Below, piece after piece: positions 23,912-33,778 of a stretch of DNA of 64,000 nucleotides. The notes below the pieces were generated by a model. It searched no databases. It was not told where the DNA came from and saw only the letters and a program-made list of their open reading frames with translations. Positions within the stretch are counted from its first letter, which is position 1. Every line of letters begins with the position of its first letter. The translations under genes were made by a program, and so were the position numbers. Origin of the DNA: Poriferisulfidus sp965221375 (GTDB taxonomy: Bacteria; Pseudomonadota; Gammaproteobacteria; Poriferisulfidales; Poriferisulfidaceae); NCBI GenBank assembly GCA_965221375.1, contig OZ244883.1:186001-250000 (forward strand). Reading direction: 5' to 3'.

Positions 23912-24757
23912 ATGAATCTCCACCGCAACTGCAACCGCATGGCGGTGTTTGGTTTACTCCTCTCCCACACCTTCCTTCATGCAACGGAACCCATGCTAGA
24001 CGGTCCTCTGACACAAGGCTCGCTCGTCCGAGGGCAGGTGGCACCGGGCGAAATCGTGGAGTTGGACAACCAGCCCATCCCAACCACTGCAGAGGGACAT
24101 TTCGTCATCGGCTTCGGGCGAGATCATCCGGCCACTTCCATTCTGCGCATCTCCAACTCCGAAGGATCCCAGGAGCACACGCTTCAGATCACAACCCGCG
24201 AATACCAGACCCAACACATCACCGGCCTTCCCAACAAAATGGTCACGCCCGCGGAAGAGGACTTGGTGCGCATTCGCCAGGACCAGGATCAAGTGAATGC
24301 CGCGCGAGCGGTGAAAAGCGAACTGTCCGGATTTTTAGAGGACTTCCAGTGGCCGGTGCACGGCATTGTGACCGGAGTCTATGGCAGCAGTCGCGTACTC
24401 AACGGCCAGCCTCGCAATCCCCATTACGGCATTGACATTGCCGCACCTGCCGGCACTCCGGTGCACGCGCCGGCTTCCGGCCGCGTCACCCTCGCTCATC
24501 CCGACATGTACTACACGGGGGCGACCGTCATTCTCGATCATGGCTTTGGAGTCTCGTCGACCTTCCTGCATCTCGAAAGCATCGAAGTCGAAGTAGGACA
24601 GCTTCTGGCCGCTGGCGAGCGTTTCGCCACGGTCGGCTCCACCGGCCGATCCACCGGCCCGCATCTGGACTGGCGCATGAACTGGTTGGCGACGCGCACG
24701 GATCCCGCTCTGCTCGTCGGGCCGATGCCGGAATCTTCCGCAGACTCGGCGCCATGA
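23912..24757 (+). CDS. M23-family metallopeptidase (LytM domain), exported
   Basis: A 281-aa envelope protein with a short N-terminal signal (VFGLLLSHTFLHATEP), a linker domain and a C-terminal peptidase M23 domain, which in this family cuts peptidoglycan cross-bridges or activates amidases. The first zinc motif is HYGIDIAAPAGTPV (HxxxD). The second motif reads GPHLDWRMNW, so the usual HxH is HxD, a form that occurs in a proteobacterial subfamily. It overlaps the following L,D-transpeptidase gene by four bases (ATGA), suggesting joint cell-wall remodelling. Orthologues with the same HxD are common, so loss of activity cannot be assumed. Confidence 0.88.
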   Translation: MNLHRNCNRMAVFGLLLSHTFLHATEPMLDGPLTQGSLVRGQVAPGEIVELDNQPIPTTAEGHFVIGFGRDHPATSILRISNSEGSQEHTLQITTREYQTQHITGLPNKMVTPAEEDLVRIRQDQDQVNAARAVKSELSGFLEDFQWPVHGIVTGVYGSSRVLNGQPRNPHYGIDIAAPAGTPVHAPASGRVTLAHPDMYYTGATVILDHGFGVSSTFLHLESIEVEVGQLLAAGERFATVGSTGRSTGPHLDWRMNWLATRTDPALLVGPMPESSADSAP

Positions 24758-25236
24758 AAAAATTAGTCGCCTTGCTGCTGATGCTGGCGCTTCCTCTCGC
24801 GTCGGCTGAAACCCCCATTGATCGCGTGGTGGTGAAAAAATCCGAGAGAACGTTGCTGCTCATGTCCGGCACCCAAAAAGTACGCAGTTATCCGATCTAC
24901 CTGGGCGGACAACCCCTGGGGCACAAACGCCACCAGGGCGACCTGCGCACCCCGGAAGGTCGCTACGTGCTGCATGCGCGCAATGCGCAAAGTCGTTATT
25001 TCCGCTCCTTGCGCATCTCCTATCCCAACAAAAACGACCGCGCCGCCGCCCAGGCGCTCGGCAAGCCCCCGGGTGGCGATATCATGATTCACGGCATGCC
25101 GAATTTGGAAAAACGCAACATCTTGATGTTTGAAGGTCGCAATTGGACTAATGGGTGCATCGCACTGAGCAATCCCCACATGCAGGAAGTCTGGAGCCTG
25201 GTCAAGGTGGGCACCCCCATCGAGATTTTCCCTTAA
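24754..25236 (+). CDS. L,D-transpeptidase (YkuD domain)
   Basis: A 160-aa exported protein. A signal peptide (MKKLVALLLMLALPLASA) is followed by a YkuD catalytic domain with the histidine segment IMIHGMPN and the nucleophile motif NWTNGCIALSN (T-x-G-C). Enzymes of this family make 3-3 peptidoglycan cross-links or attach proteins to the wall via a Cys acyl-enzyme. The length is the minimal single-domain form. The ATG overlaps the stop of the M23 peptidase gene, so the pair is co-expressed. Confidence 0.93.
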   Translation: MKKLVALLLMLALPLASAETPIDRVVVKKSERTLLLMSGTQKVRSYPIYLGGQPLGHKRHQGDLRTPEGRYVLHARNAQSRYFRSLRISYPNKNDRAAAQALGKPPGGDIMIHGMPNLEKRNILMFEGRNWTNGCIALSNPHMQEVWSLVKVGTPIEIFP

Positions 25237-25436
25237 AATGAAAAATCCTCTTTCCCCAGTTTATTGCTTATAAATCATATATATGCGAGGTGCAATTTTT
25301 TTTATGACTGTGCAATATTGCTGAAATATAAAAAAATTTTTTTGGCCCAATTTGTTTCAAGTATAGTTTCGTGTCCCGCTAAGGGGTCACATTAAATGGC
25401 GGTAACCCAACATCCTTAACACCGTAGAGAAGAGCT
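25237..25436. other. AT-rich region upstream of dnaA
   Basis: This 200-base gap contains long A/T runs (25290-25350) that could act as an unwinding element or as the dnaA promoter region. I see no clear DnaA boxes and no rpmH/rnpA genes, which often lie here in gammaproteobacteria. The dnaA-dnaN gap (26778-26979) has one near-consensus DnaA box, TTATCCACT, at 26934-26942. Either could be part of oriC; the sequence alone does not settle it. Confidence 0.35.
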
Positions 25437-26777
25437 GTGTCCGCCACCTGGGAAAACTGTATCCGGCATCTAGCCGCGGAGTCCACCGAAGAAGACATCA
25501 ACACCTACGTACGCCCACTTCAAGCCTCCGAGTCCGACGATCAATTGCAGCTGTTCGCTCCGAACATGGTGCTGTTGCAACAATTCCGAAACCGTTTTTT
25601 TGATCGCCTCGAAGAATACCTAAAAGCCCTCCAATCGGATGTGACTGTTAGCCTTCGCATCGGCGAGGCCCCGACCGCCCTCCCCGCTCAACAAGCCGGT
25701 GCCCTCAACGGACACATCAACGGCGCGACGGCGGCGACTCATTTTGATTTCTGCAACCAGTTGCTGCCGCGCTTTACGTTTAAAAATTTCGTCGTCGGCC
25801 ACTCCAATGAGTTGGCTTACGCTGCTGCCGAATTGGTGGCCAAGGAAATCGGTTCGGACTCTCACAACCCGTACCTGATTTACGGCGGAGTGGGGTTGGG
25901 CAAGACCCACCTGATGCAGGCGATCGGTCATGCGATTCTGGAGAACTCCCCGCAGGTCGGCGTCGCCTATCTGCATTGCGAAAAATTCGTACAAAGTCTT
26001 GTCAGCGCTCTGCAGCATCAGCGTATCGACGAATTCAAGAATTTTTACCGCTCGGTGGATGTACTGCTGATTGACGACATCCAGTTTCTCGCCGGCAAAG
26101 AACGCTCTCAGGACGAATTCTTCCACACTTTCAATGCCTTAACTGGCCGCCAGCGGCAAATTGTCGTCACCTGCGACCGTTATCCGCATGAAATTGAGGG
26201 AATGGAAAACCGCCTGAAATCACGTCTCGGTGGTGGCATGAACTGTGCCATCGAACCACCCAGTCATGAGACCCGCGCCGCCATCCTGCTCAACAAGGCG
26301 GACTTGCGCGGCATTGATCTCCCGTATGAAGCCGCCTTCTACATTGCCGAGAAAACCTACGGCTCGGTCCGCGAACTCGAAAGCGCTCTGCAGCGCATCA
26401 TCATGCAGGCCTCGGTCGACAAACATCCGATCGACCTGGATTTTGTGCGCAGTTGCCTGCGCGACATCATCCCAATTCGCGAGCGCCACCTCAACCCGCA
26501 AAAAATCAAGGCGGTCGTCGCCGAGTACTTTGGCGTCTCCGGCCATGATCTGGATTCCCCGCGCAAACCCAAGGCCCTCGTCGTTCCCCGACAGATGGCC
26601 ATGAAGCTGATTCATGAATTAACCGAAATGAGTTTGGCCAGTATCGGCGACTCCTTCGGTGGCCGCGATCACTCCACCGTTCTTTACGCCTGCCAAAAAG
26701 TTAACCAGCGTCTGGCGGAAGGCGATAGCCATACCACCAGCGCCTATCAAAATATCAAGCGCATTCTGCTCGCGTAA
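25437..26777 (+). CDS. dnaA: Chromosomal replication initiator DnaA
   Basis: AAA+ initiator that binds DnaA boxes at oriC, melts the origin and loads the helicase. It is 446 aa with a GTG start at 25437. Domain I is at the N-terminus, the linker is at about 85-105, Walker A GGVGLGKTH at about 160, Walker B LLIDDIQFLAG, and the C-terminal HTH signature GGRDHSTVLYACQK. The length and all motifs are standard. It heads the dnaA-dnaN-recF-gyrB block. Confidence 0.98.
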   Translation: MSATWENCIRHLAAESTEEDINTYVRPLQASESDDQLQLFAPNMVLLQQFRNRFFDRLEEYLKALQSDVTVSLRIGEAPTALPAQQAGALNGHINGATAATHFDFCNQLLPRFTFKNFVVGHSNELAYAAAELVAKEIGSDSHNPYLIYGGVGLGKTHLMQAIGHAILENSPQVGVAYLHCEKFVQSLVSALQHQRIDEFKNFYRSVDVLLIDDIQFLAGKERSQDEFFHTFNALTGRQRQIVVTCDRYPHEIEGMENRLKSRLGGGMNCAIEPPSHETRAAILLNKADLRGIDLPYEAAFYIAEKTYGSVRELESALQRIIMQASVDKHPIDLDFVRSCLRDIIPIRERHLNPQKIKAVVAEYFGVSGHDLDSPRKPKALVVPRQMAMKLIHELTEMSLASIGDSFGGRDHSTVLYACQKVNQRLAEGDSHTTSAYQNIKRILLA

Positions 26778-26979
26778 AAAGCAGTGGGCACGAACAAAAT
26801 GTGACCAACCTGCTTATAATCATGTTGAGAGGTTTTGGACGAAGTTGGAACGGGCGACTATTCGCGCATCCTCCGGTTTTTGTCCCCCGCAAATTCCAAC
26901 AATAATGTCATTGTTTCATAAATGATTTTTTGGGTTATCCACTGTTCTGGGCGACCCTATTAACAATAAGATTTTAAAT

Positions 26980-28095
26980 ATGAAATTTACTATTGAACAA
27001 CACGAACTGATTGAACCCCTCCGCAAGCTTGCGGGTGTGGTCCCCGGTTCCGACCTGGTTTCGGCCATGTCCAGCATTCTTTTGGAGCCGGCATCCAATG
27101 GCGTCACCTTCACGGCGACAGACAACAATCTGCGGTTGACCTTCCGGGTTCCCGTGGAAGGCACGGAACTGGTGCCCTGCACCATGCCGGCCTCGAAACT
27201 GTTGCAGATATGCTCGAAATTCCCGGCGGATTCAAGCATCCAGTTTGAATTCGACCCGAAAGAAAGCACCATGACATTCCGCCACAAGCGCAGCCGCTAT
27301 GTGGTGAAAACGGATGATCCGGACAAATTCCCCAGCATGAGCGCCCAGGAAGACACCGCGCAGCTGCAGATCCCCGAAGGCGTGCTGCTGTCGCTGCTGT
27401 CTCGGGTCCGCTATGCGGCAGCCAAAAATGACATGCGCTATTACCTGATGGGGGTGTTGCTGGATGTGCATCCCGATCATATTGCGGCGGTGGCGACAGA
27501 CGGACATCGGATGTCAGTGGCCGTCAATACCCTGGAGACAGGCCTGGAGCAGCCACGACAGTTGATTTTGCCGAACAAAGGGGTGGAAGAACTGGTGCGG
27601 ATTCTGGCGCCTTTGGAGGATCCGGTGACTCTGCATTTGGCCGACAATCACATGCGCCTGGACCAGGCGGGCGAAAACACCGGTTTTCAAACCATCCTGG
27701 TGGATGGAAAATATCCTGATTATCAATCAGTTGTGCCGAAAGATCGGGAGAGTATTGCGAACGTGGGCCGACAGGAGCTGATTTTGGCGGCGGAACGTTT
27801 GGCGGCGATCTCGGATGTCAAGATGAAAGGCGTCAAACTGTCTTTTGCGCAGGAATTGACGGTAAGCACGGAGAACTCGGCCGGCGACAGCGGCGAAGAG
27901 GTGTTTGAGCTCGAATACGGTGGAGAACCTATTGAAATTGCTTTGAATATTGATTATTTGCTGGATGCCTTGCGCAATCAGGAAAGCGACAAGGTGGCGT
28001 TCGGGCTCAAGGATGGCCTGACCAGCATTTTGATTACCGCGGTAGACGGCGAAAGCGAAGGCGACAAGCACATTATCATGCCGTTGCGCTCCTGA
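26980..28095 (+). CDS. dnaN: DNA polymerase III beta sliding clamp
   Basis: Ring-shaped processivity factor of the replisome. It is 371 aa, close to the 366 of Escherichia coli. The N-terminus MKFTIEQHELIEPLRKL, the internal MRYYLMGVLLDV and ATDGHRMSV, and the C-terminal HIIMPLR hydrophobic-cleft region are all recognisable. It is 202 bases after dnaA and six before recF. Confidence 0.98.
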   Translation: MKFTIEQHELIEPLRKLAGVVPGSDLVSAMSSILLEPASNGVTFTATDNNLRLTFRVPVEGTELVPCTMPASKLLQICSKFPADSSIQFEFDPKESTMTFRHKRSRYVVKTDDPDKFPSMSAQEDTAQLQIPEGVLLSLLSRVRYAAAKNDMRYYLMGVLLDVHPDHIAAVATDGHRMSVAVNTLETGLEQPRQLILPNKGVEELVRILAPLEDPVTLHLADNHMRLDQAGENTGFQTILVDGKYPDYQSVVPKDRESIANVGRQELILAAERLAAISDVKMKGVKLSFAQELTVSTENSAGDSGEEVFELEYGGEPIEIALNIDYLLDALRNQESDKVAFGLKDGLTSILITAVDGESEGDKHIIMPLRS

Positions 28096-28101
28096 CGGCC
28101 T

Positions 28102-29193
28102 GTGTGGCTGGCGCGCTTGGAAGTGCGCGGGCTGCGCTGCCTGCGCGAGGTGCCGGAGTTGGAGCTGCACCCGACGCTGAACCTGATCACCGGCGAAAAC
28201 GCCGCGGGCAAAACCACTTTTCTGGAAGCGATTGATCTTCTGGCGCGAGCCCGAAGTTTCCGCAGTGCCCAGCCACGCCAACTAATTGCCCAGGAGGCCT
28301 CCGAATATCTGTTGCGAGGCCGGGTGATTTCCCATGCCGCCGGCGGCGAAGAGCATCAACTCAGCCAGCGCCGCACGGCAGATCAACTGGAATTGCGTTG
28401 CGACGGCGAAACCCTGCGGGGAGTCGCGCAACTGGCCCCGAAGCTCGCGGTACAAGCGATTCATCCGGAAAGCCATGCCCTGGTTCACGGTGCCCCGGCC
28501 GGGCGTCGGGCGTGGCTGGATTGGGGAGTGTTCCACGTGGAACCTCAATATCACCAGGCGTGGTCGACCTATCAGCGGGCCCTAAAGCAGCGCAATGCCG
28601 CCCTCAAGGAACGTCGGCAGGATCCGACGCACTGGGACGCGCCGCTGGTTTCGGCCGGCGAAGAGCTGGACCGTATGCGCCGCGCCTATCTGGAAGAGAT
28701 TCACGACGCGGTGGAAGGCTTCGCCCAGGTCTTGTTGCCGAATCAGGAGTTGAAAATGGAATATCGCCCGGGATTTGATGCCCAGAACGGCTTTCGCGAG
28801 GCTCTGGTGAGCAGCTTGGAAGGCAGCAAGAATGCAGGCATGACGTTGGTCGGGCCGCATCGCGCCGACGTGCATCTGGTTCTGGACGGTATGCCGGCCA
28901 GCCGCACCGCCTCGCGGGGGCAGACCAAGCTGTTGTCCTGCTGCCTGTTGCTGGCGCAAGTCGCCCTGTTTCAGGAGTTGCGTGGCGAGAACTGCGTACT
29001 GCTTTTTGACGACTTGACGGCGGAGTTGGATGCAGTCCATTTGGAGCGGTTGTTCGAAGCGCTCAACGGCTGCGAGGCACAGCTTTTCGCCACCCGAATC
29101 GGCACTGCTGACGAGCGCCTTCCGGACGGTGCGGAAGGGCGTTTGTTCCACGTGGAACAGGGCACGGTTTCATTGACGCAAGCCGTGGATTAA
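28102..29193 (+). CDS. recF: DNA replication and repair protein RecF
   Basis: SMC-like ABC ATPase that helps RecOR load RecA at gaps. It is 363 aa with a GTG start six bases after dnaN. Walker A GENAAGKTT is at about residues 33-41. The C-terminal part shows the signature-like SRGQTKLLSCCLLLAQ and the Walker B LLFDDLTAELD. Gene order and length are as in most gammaproteobacteria. Confidence 0.97.
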   Translation: MWLARLEVRGLRCLREVPELELHPTLNLITGENAAGKTTFLEAIDLLARARSFRSAQPRQLIAQEASEYLLRGRVISHAAGGEEHQLSQRRTADQLELRCDGETLRGVAQLAPKLAVQAIHPESHALVHGAPAGRRAWLDWGVFHVEPQYHQAWSTYQRALKQRNAALKERRQDPTHWDAPLVSAGEELDRMRRAYLEEIHDAVEGFAQVLLPNQELKMEYRPGFDAQNGFREALVSSLEGSKNAGMTLVGPHRADVHLVLDGMPASRTASRGQTKLLSCCLLLAQVALFQELRGENCVLLFDDLTAELDAVHLERLFEALNGCEAQLFATRIGTADERLPDGAEGRLFHVEQGTVSLTQAVD

Positions 29194-29252
29194 AGTAAAA
29201 TAAATCAAGCCGTCGGGGCCCTTCCCCGGTTCGCTCGGCAACAGTTCTATTT

Positions 29253-31646
29253 ATGGCTTATGACGCATCCTCGATCAAGGTTTTAAAAGACCTTGAGGCT
29301 GTCCGTAAACGCCCGGGCATGTACATCGGAGACACCGATGACGGCACGGGTCTGCACCACATGGTTTTTGAGGCGGTGGACAACTCCGTGGACGAGGCCA
29401 TGGAGGGCCACTGCAGCGAAATTCTGGTGTCCCTTAATGAGGACGGTTCGGTGACGGTGTCCGACAATGGACGCGGCATTCCTACGGAGATGCACGAGGA
29501 GGGTCGGCCCGCGGCCGAACTGGTCATGACCACGCTGCACGCCGGCGGAAAATTTGACGAACATTCCTACAAAGTCTCGGGCGGCCTTCACGGCGTCGGC
29601 ATTTCCGTCGTCAACGCGCTGTCCCAGCGCCTGGATCTGGTCATTGATCGCGCCGGCAAACGCTGGCGCCAGGAATACGCCATGGGCAAGCCGCTCTCTG
29701 ATTTCGAAGACCTGGGCAAGTCGGACCGAACCGGCACCAATATTCGATTTTGGCCGTCAAAAGAAGTATTTAGCAGCATCGAATTCCAGTATGAAACGGT
29801 CGCCAGCCGCCTGCGCGAACTGTCTTTCCTCAATTCCGGCGTGCGCATTCGACTGGAAGATCACCGCACCGGCAAAACCGACGAATTCCATTACGACGGC
29901 GGCATTGTCGCCTTCGTCCAACATGCCAATGTCGCCAAGGAACCGCGCCACCCTTCGGTGATTGCCATTCAGGGCAGCCAAAATGACGTCGTCGTCGAGG
30001 CGGCACTGCAGTGGAACACCGGCTATCACGAAAATGTGCTGTGCTACACCAATAACATCCCGCAGCGCGACGGCGGCACGCATTTGACCGGCTTCCGGGC
30101 CGCCCTGACGCGAACCGTCAATGCCTATGCGGAAAAAGAGCGTATTGGCAAGCAATCCGGCCTGGAGTTGACCGGAGAGGATTGCCGCGAGGGACTGACG
30201 GCCGTGCTTTCGGTGAAGGTTCCCGATCCGAAATTTTCCTCCCAGACCAAGGAGAAACTGGTTTCTTCGGAAGTGCGGGGAATCGTCGAAAGCGTAATTG
30301 GCGATCAATTACGCGATTTTCTTATGGAAAATCCCACTGAAGCCAAGCCGATTGTGGAAAAAATAGTGCGTGCAGCCGAAGTTCGCGAAATGACCCGCAA
30401 GGTCCGTGAGACGGCGCAGCGCAAGAGCGTGTTTGATGTCGGCGGATTGCCGGGCAAATTGGCCGATTGTCAGGAGCGCGATCCGCAACGCTCGGAGTTG
30501 TTCCTGGTCGAGGGAGACTCCGCGGGCGGTTCAGCGAAGCAGGGCCGAGACCGGGCCACCCAGGCGATTCTGCCGCTGAAAGGCAAGATTCTGAATGTGG
30601 AGCGGGTGCGGCCGGACCGTATTTTCGCCTCCGATGAGATTGTGGCCCTGATTACGGCGCTGGGAGCCGGAATCAAGGATCAATTTGATATTTCCCGCCT
30701 GCGATATCACCGCATCATCATCATGACGGACGCGGATGTCGACGGGGCGCATATCCGCACTCTGCTGTTGACGTTTATGTTCCGAGAGATGCCGGAGTTG
30801 ATCGAAAAAGGCCACGTTTATATTGCGCAACCGCCGCTTTATAAGATCAAAAAAGGTAAGAAAGAGAAGTACTTACTGGATGATGAGGAGCTCGCCGCAC
30901 ACCTGCAGCGCGAAGCTCTGGAAGATGCGCGACTGTATCCGGATGACGGAGATCAGGCCCTGGAGCGCTCGACGCTGGAGCAACTGATGGATCAATGCCG
31001 ACGCGCCCAGGCCAGCCTGGAGCGTTTGGCGGTGCGTCACGATCGCGAATTCCTGGGACACCTGCTGCGGGTTCCCGGGCCGGAGACGGCCGAATTGACC
31101 CCGAAGGAGTTGCAGGCCTGGGGAGAGCAGGTTGTTGCGCGTGCCCAGGCTTTGGGTCCCGACAGCCGGGAATATCGATGCCGGGTAGAGACGGACGTGA
31201 CGGTAGGCGCGCATTTGCTTCTGGAGCGGGTGGCCGACGGGCTGGTGGCGACGGACATTTACTACCAGGACTTTTTTGCTTCAAGCGAGTACCAGAGCAT
31301 TCGGGCGTATGCGGCGGCCCAGCATGATTTGCTGAAGGAAGGGGCCCGCATGGAGCGCAAGATGCAGACAAAAACATCTACAGATTTCAAAGAATTATAT
31401 GATTGGTTGCTGGCCGAGGCGCGACACGGCCAAGTGATTCAGCGCTACAAGGGTTTGGGTGAGATGAATCCGGATCAACTGTGGGAGACCACCATGCAGC
31501 CGAATGCCCGGCGCCTGCTTAAAGTAGACATTGGCGACGCCAGCGCGGCGGACAAATTATTCGATACCCTGATGGGCGAAGGCGTCGAGGCGCGGCGCGG
31601 TTTTATCAAGGCCAACGCTCTGAAGGCGGACAATATCGATATCTGA
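29253..31646 (+). CDS. gyrB: DNA gyrase subunit B
   Basis: ATPase subunit of DNA gyrase, which introduces negative supercoils. It is 797 aa. The GHKL motifs are EAVDNSVDEAM and SDNGRGIP, then GGLHGVGISVVNALS. The Toprim domain shows LVEGDSAGGSAKQGRDR and TDADVDGAHI. The C-terminal core is RYKGLGEMNPDQLW. The roughly 170-residue insertion typical of gammaproteobacterial GyrB is present between Toprim parts. It ends one base before an out-of-frame ATG and five before the prlC start. Confidence 0.98.
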   Translation: MAYDASSIKVLKDLEAVRKRPGMYIGDTDDGTGLHHMVFEAVDNSVDEAMEGHCSEILVSLNEDGSVTVSDNGRGIPTEMHEEGRPAAELVMTTLHAGGKFDEHSYKVSGGLHGVGISVVNALSQRLDLVIDRAGKRWRQEYAMGKPLSDFEDLGKSDRTGTNIRFWPSKEVFSSIEFQYETVASRLRELSFLNSGVRIRLEDHRTGKTDEFHYDGGIVAFVQHANVAKEPRHPSVIAIQGSQNDVVVEAALQWNTGYHENVLCYTNNIPQRDGGTHLTGFRAALTRTVNAYAEKERIGKQSGLELTGEDCREGLTAVLSVKVPDPKFSSQTKEKLVSSEVRGIVESVIGDQLRDFLMENPTEAKPIVEKIVRAAEVREMTRKVRETAQRKSVFDVGGLPGKLADCQERDPQRSELFLVEGDSAGGSAKQGRDRATQAILPLKGKILNVERVRPDRIFASDEIVALITALGAGIKDQFDISRLRYHRIIIMTDADVDGAHIRTLLLTFMFREMPELIEKGHVYIAQPPLYKIKKGKKEKYLLDDEELAAHLQREALEDARLYPDDGDQALERSTLEQLMDQCRRAQASLERLAVRHDREFLGHLLRVPGPETAELTPKELQAWGEQVVARAQALGPDSREYRCRVETDVTVGAHLLLERVADGLVATDIYYQDFFASSEYQSIRAYAAAQHDLLKEGARMERKMQTKTSTDFKELYDWLLAEARHGQVIQRYKGLGEMNPDQLWETTMQPNARRLLKVDIGDASAADKLFDTLMGEGVEARRGFIKANALKADNIDI

Positions 31647-31650
31647 TGCA

Positions 31651-33690
31651 ATGGATGCGTCCAACCCGTTGCTACGCGAAAATTCGCTGCCGGCTTTTGA
31701 ACACCTGACGCCCCAGCACGCAGTTCCGGCCATTGAGCACATTCTGGCCGAAAATCGGGCCCTGATCGCCCAATTAAATCCCGAAACCCCTGACGAGGCG
31801 TCCCTTCTGCAGCCCCTGGAAGTCGCGGAGGCGCGTCTGCAGGAGGCTTTCTCCCCGGTCCGCCATCTGCGGGCGGTGCTGGGCGGCCCCGAATGGCGCG
31901 ATGCCTATAATGAATGTTTACAGAAAATAACGGAATATCATACGGAATTATCACAAAATGAGGACATTTACAAAAAATTCCTGAAATTGCGTGAAGGCGA
32001 AGCGTGGGAGGATTTGTCGCTGGCCCGGCAAACCGAGGTAGATCACGCGCTGCGTGATTTTCGATTGGGAGGCGTGCATCTGCCGCCTGCGGAAAAGGCG
32101 CGTTTTGCGCAACTGCAGTCGGAACTGGCGAAAGGTTGCGCCCGCTTCACCGATCATGTCACGGATGCAACACAGGCTTGGTCGCTACTTTTGGAGGAGG
32201 AGACCCGTTTGGCGGGAGTGCCGGAGAATTACCGCGCCATGATGCAAGAAGACGCGACGGCGCATCAGCAAACCGGCTGGCGTGTGAATTTGACGCCGCC
32301 GTGTGTGCAAGCGATTCTTACTCATGCGGAAGACCGCGCCTTGCGGCGAGAGGTCTTCGAGGCGCATACGACGCGCGCTTCCGACCAGGGACCCCAGGCC
32401 GGACAATACGACAACACGCAACTAATCGACACACTTCTTGAGCTGCGTTATGAGCAGGCGCAGCTGCTTGGCTTCGAAACGATTGCCGATCACGCTTTGA
32501 CGACACGCATGGCGCAAAGCACCGAGGAGGTATTGGCGTTTCTCAACGATCTTCTGGAGCGGGCGCGGCCGCTGGCTCAAAAGGAGTTGAAAGAGGCGCG
32601 AGAATTTGCGCAAAGTGAATTGGGCTTGGAGGACCTGCAGCGCTGGGACTTGGCGTGGACCGGTGAGCGCATGCGCGCGGCGCGTTTGGATTTGCGCGAT
32701 GAAGAAGTCAAACCCTATTTCTCCGCCGACGCGACGATTGCCGGCATGCTGGACCTGGCGGCGCAATTGTTTCAGCTGCAGATCGTGCAGCGTTCAGATG
32801 TCGAAGTGTGGCACCCAGACGTGCAGTTTCATGAAATCCGCGATGCCGACGGGGACGTGTTGGGACAGTTTTACCTGGACCCCTATGCGCGCGCCGGCAA
32901 ACACGGAGGCGCCTGGATGGATGTGTGTGCCCAGCGCCGCAGGCGCGACGGTGTAGTGCAACCGGCGGTGGCATATCTGACGTGTAACGGTTCGCCTCCG
33001 GCCGGGGATGCGCCGGCCTTGTTCACGCACCATGAAGTGCTGACACTGTTTCACGAATTCGGCCACGGCCTGCATCACATGTTGACGCGCGTCGATTGCG
33101 CCGGCGTGTCCGGAATCGAAGGCGTGGAATGGGACGCAGTGGAATGGCCCAGCCAGTGGATGGAGAACTGGTGTTGGGAGCCGGAAGTGCTGCACCGCTT
33201 TGCACGTCACTACCGGACCGGACAGACCATGCCGGCAGATTTAATGGAACGTCTGCAGGCCAGCCGTCGTTTTCATGCCGGCTTGGCGCTGATGCGGCAA
33301 TTGGAATTCGCGCTGTTCGATTTCCGGCTGCATTTGGAGTACCGGCCCGAACAAGGCTCTCGTATAAAAGAGCTGCTGGGCGAAATTCGTCAGCGCATCG
33401 GGCTTTTGGAGACGCCTGCGTTTGTACGGATGCCGCACAGTTTTGAGCACATCTTCTCAGGCGGTTACACCGCCGGCTATTACAGTTACAAGTGGGCCGA
33501 AGTTTTGTCGGATGACACGTTCGCGGCGTTCGAAGAGGAAGGTTTGTTCAACCGGGCAACCGCGAAGCGGTTCTATGAAAGCATGCTCTCTGCGGGTGGC
33601 GTGCGCCCGGCCGCCGAGATGTTTCGAGCGTTTCGAGGTCGTGAGCCAAGCCCGGAGGCGTTGTTGAGGCACATGGGGTTGGCCACATGA
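31651..33690 (+). CDS. prlC: Oligopeptidase A (M3 family)
   Basis: Cytosolic zinc metallopeptidase of family M3 that degrades signal peptides and short peptides. It is 679 aa. The zinc motif HEFGHGLHH is at about residue 468, with the downstream glutamate in GVEWDAVEWPSQ. The N-terminus PLLRENSLPAFEHLTPQHAVPA matches oligopeptidase A. It is four bases after gyrB, an uncommon neighbour, and may be read through from it. Its TGA overlaps an ATG that begins a remnant of an xthA-like gene. Confidence 0.95.
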   Translation: MDASNPLLRENSLPAFEHLTPQHAVPAIEHILAENRALIAQLNPETPDEASLLQPLEVAEARLQEAFSPVRHLRAVLGGPEWRDAYNECLQKITEYHTELSQNEDIYKKFLKLREGEAWEDLSLARQTEVDHALRDFRLGGVHLPPAEKARFAQLQSELAKGCARFTDHVTDATQAWSLLLEEETRLAGVPENYRAMMQEDATAHQQTGWRVNLTPPCVQAILTHAEDRALRREVFEAHTTRASDQGPQAGQYDNTQLIDTLLELRYEQAQLLGFETIADHALTTRMAQSTEEVLAFLNDLLERARPLAQKELKEAREFAQSELGLEDLQRWDLAWTGERMRAARLDLRDEEVKPYFSADATIAGMLDLAAQLFQLQIVQRSDVEVWHPDVQFHEIRDADGDVLGQFYLDPYARAGKHGGAWMDVCAQRRRRDGVVQPAVAYLTCNGSPPAGDAPALFTHHEVLTLFHEFGHGLHHMLTRVDCAGVSGIEGVEWDAVEWPSQWMENWCWEPEVLHRFARHYRTGQTMPADLMERLQASRRFHAGLALMRQLEFALFDFRLHLEYRPEQGSRIKELLGEIRQRIGLLETPAFVRMPHSFEHIFSGGYTAGYYSYKWAEVLSDDTFAAFEEEGLFNRATAKRFYESMLSAGGVRPAAEMFRAFRGREPSPEALLRHMGLAT

Positions 33691-33740
33691 AAATAACTGC
33701 CCGGTCGTGAACTTCCTGCGCGTGCGTCAGCCGCGGGTAT
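33687..33740 (+). pseudogene. Fragment resembling the 5' end of xthA
   Basis: The ATG overlapping the prlC stop starts a stretch that resembles the first 18 codons of the intact xthA gene at 34262. After a one-base deletion, GTGAAC-TTCCTGCGCGTGCG aligns with xthA GTGAAT-TCCCTGCGTGTGCG and encodes VNFLRVRQPRV versus VNSLRVRLPHV. By eye 26 of 33 bases match in the best part. The similarity then stops in AT-rich DNA. It looks like a decayed duplicate left when the lipoprotein segment was inserted, but the stretch is short. Confidence 0.5.
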
Positions 33741-33778
33741 TTTTAATATTCAATATTCCCCGGCGTCAGAACATATAG

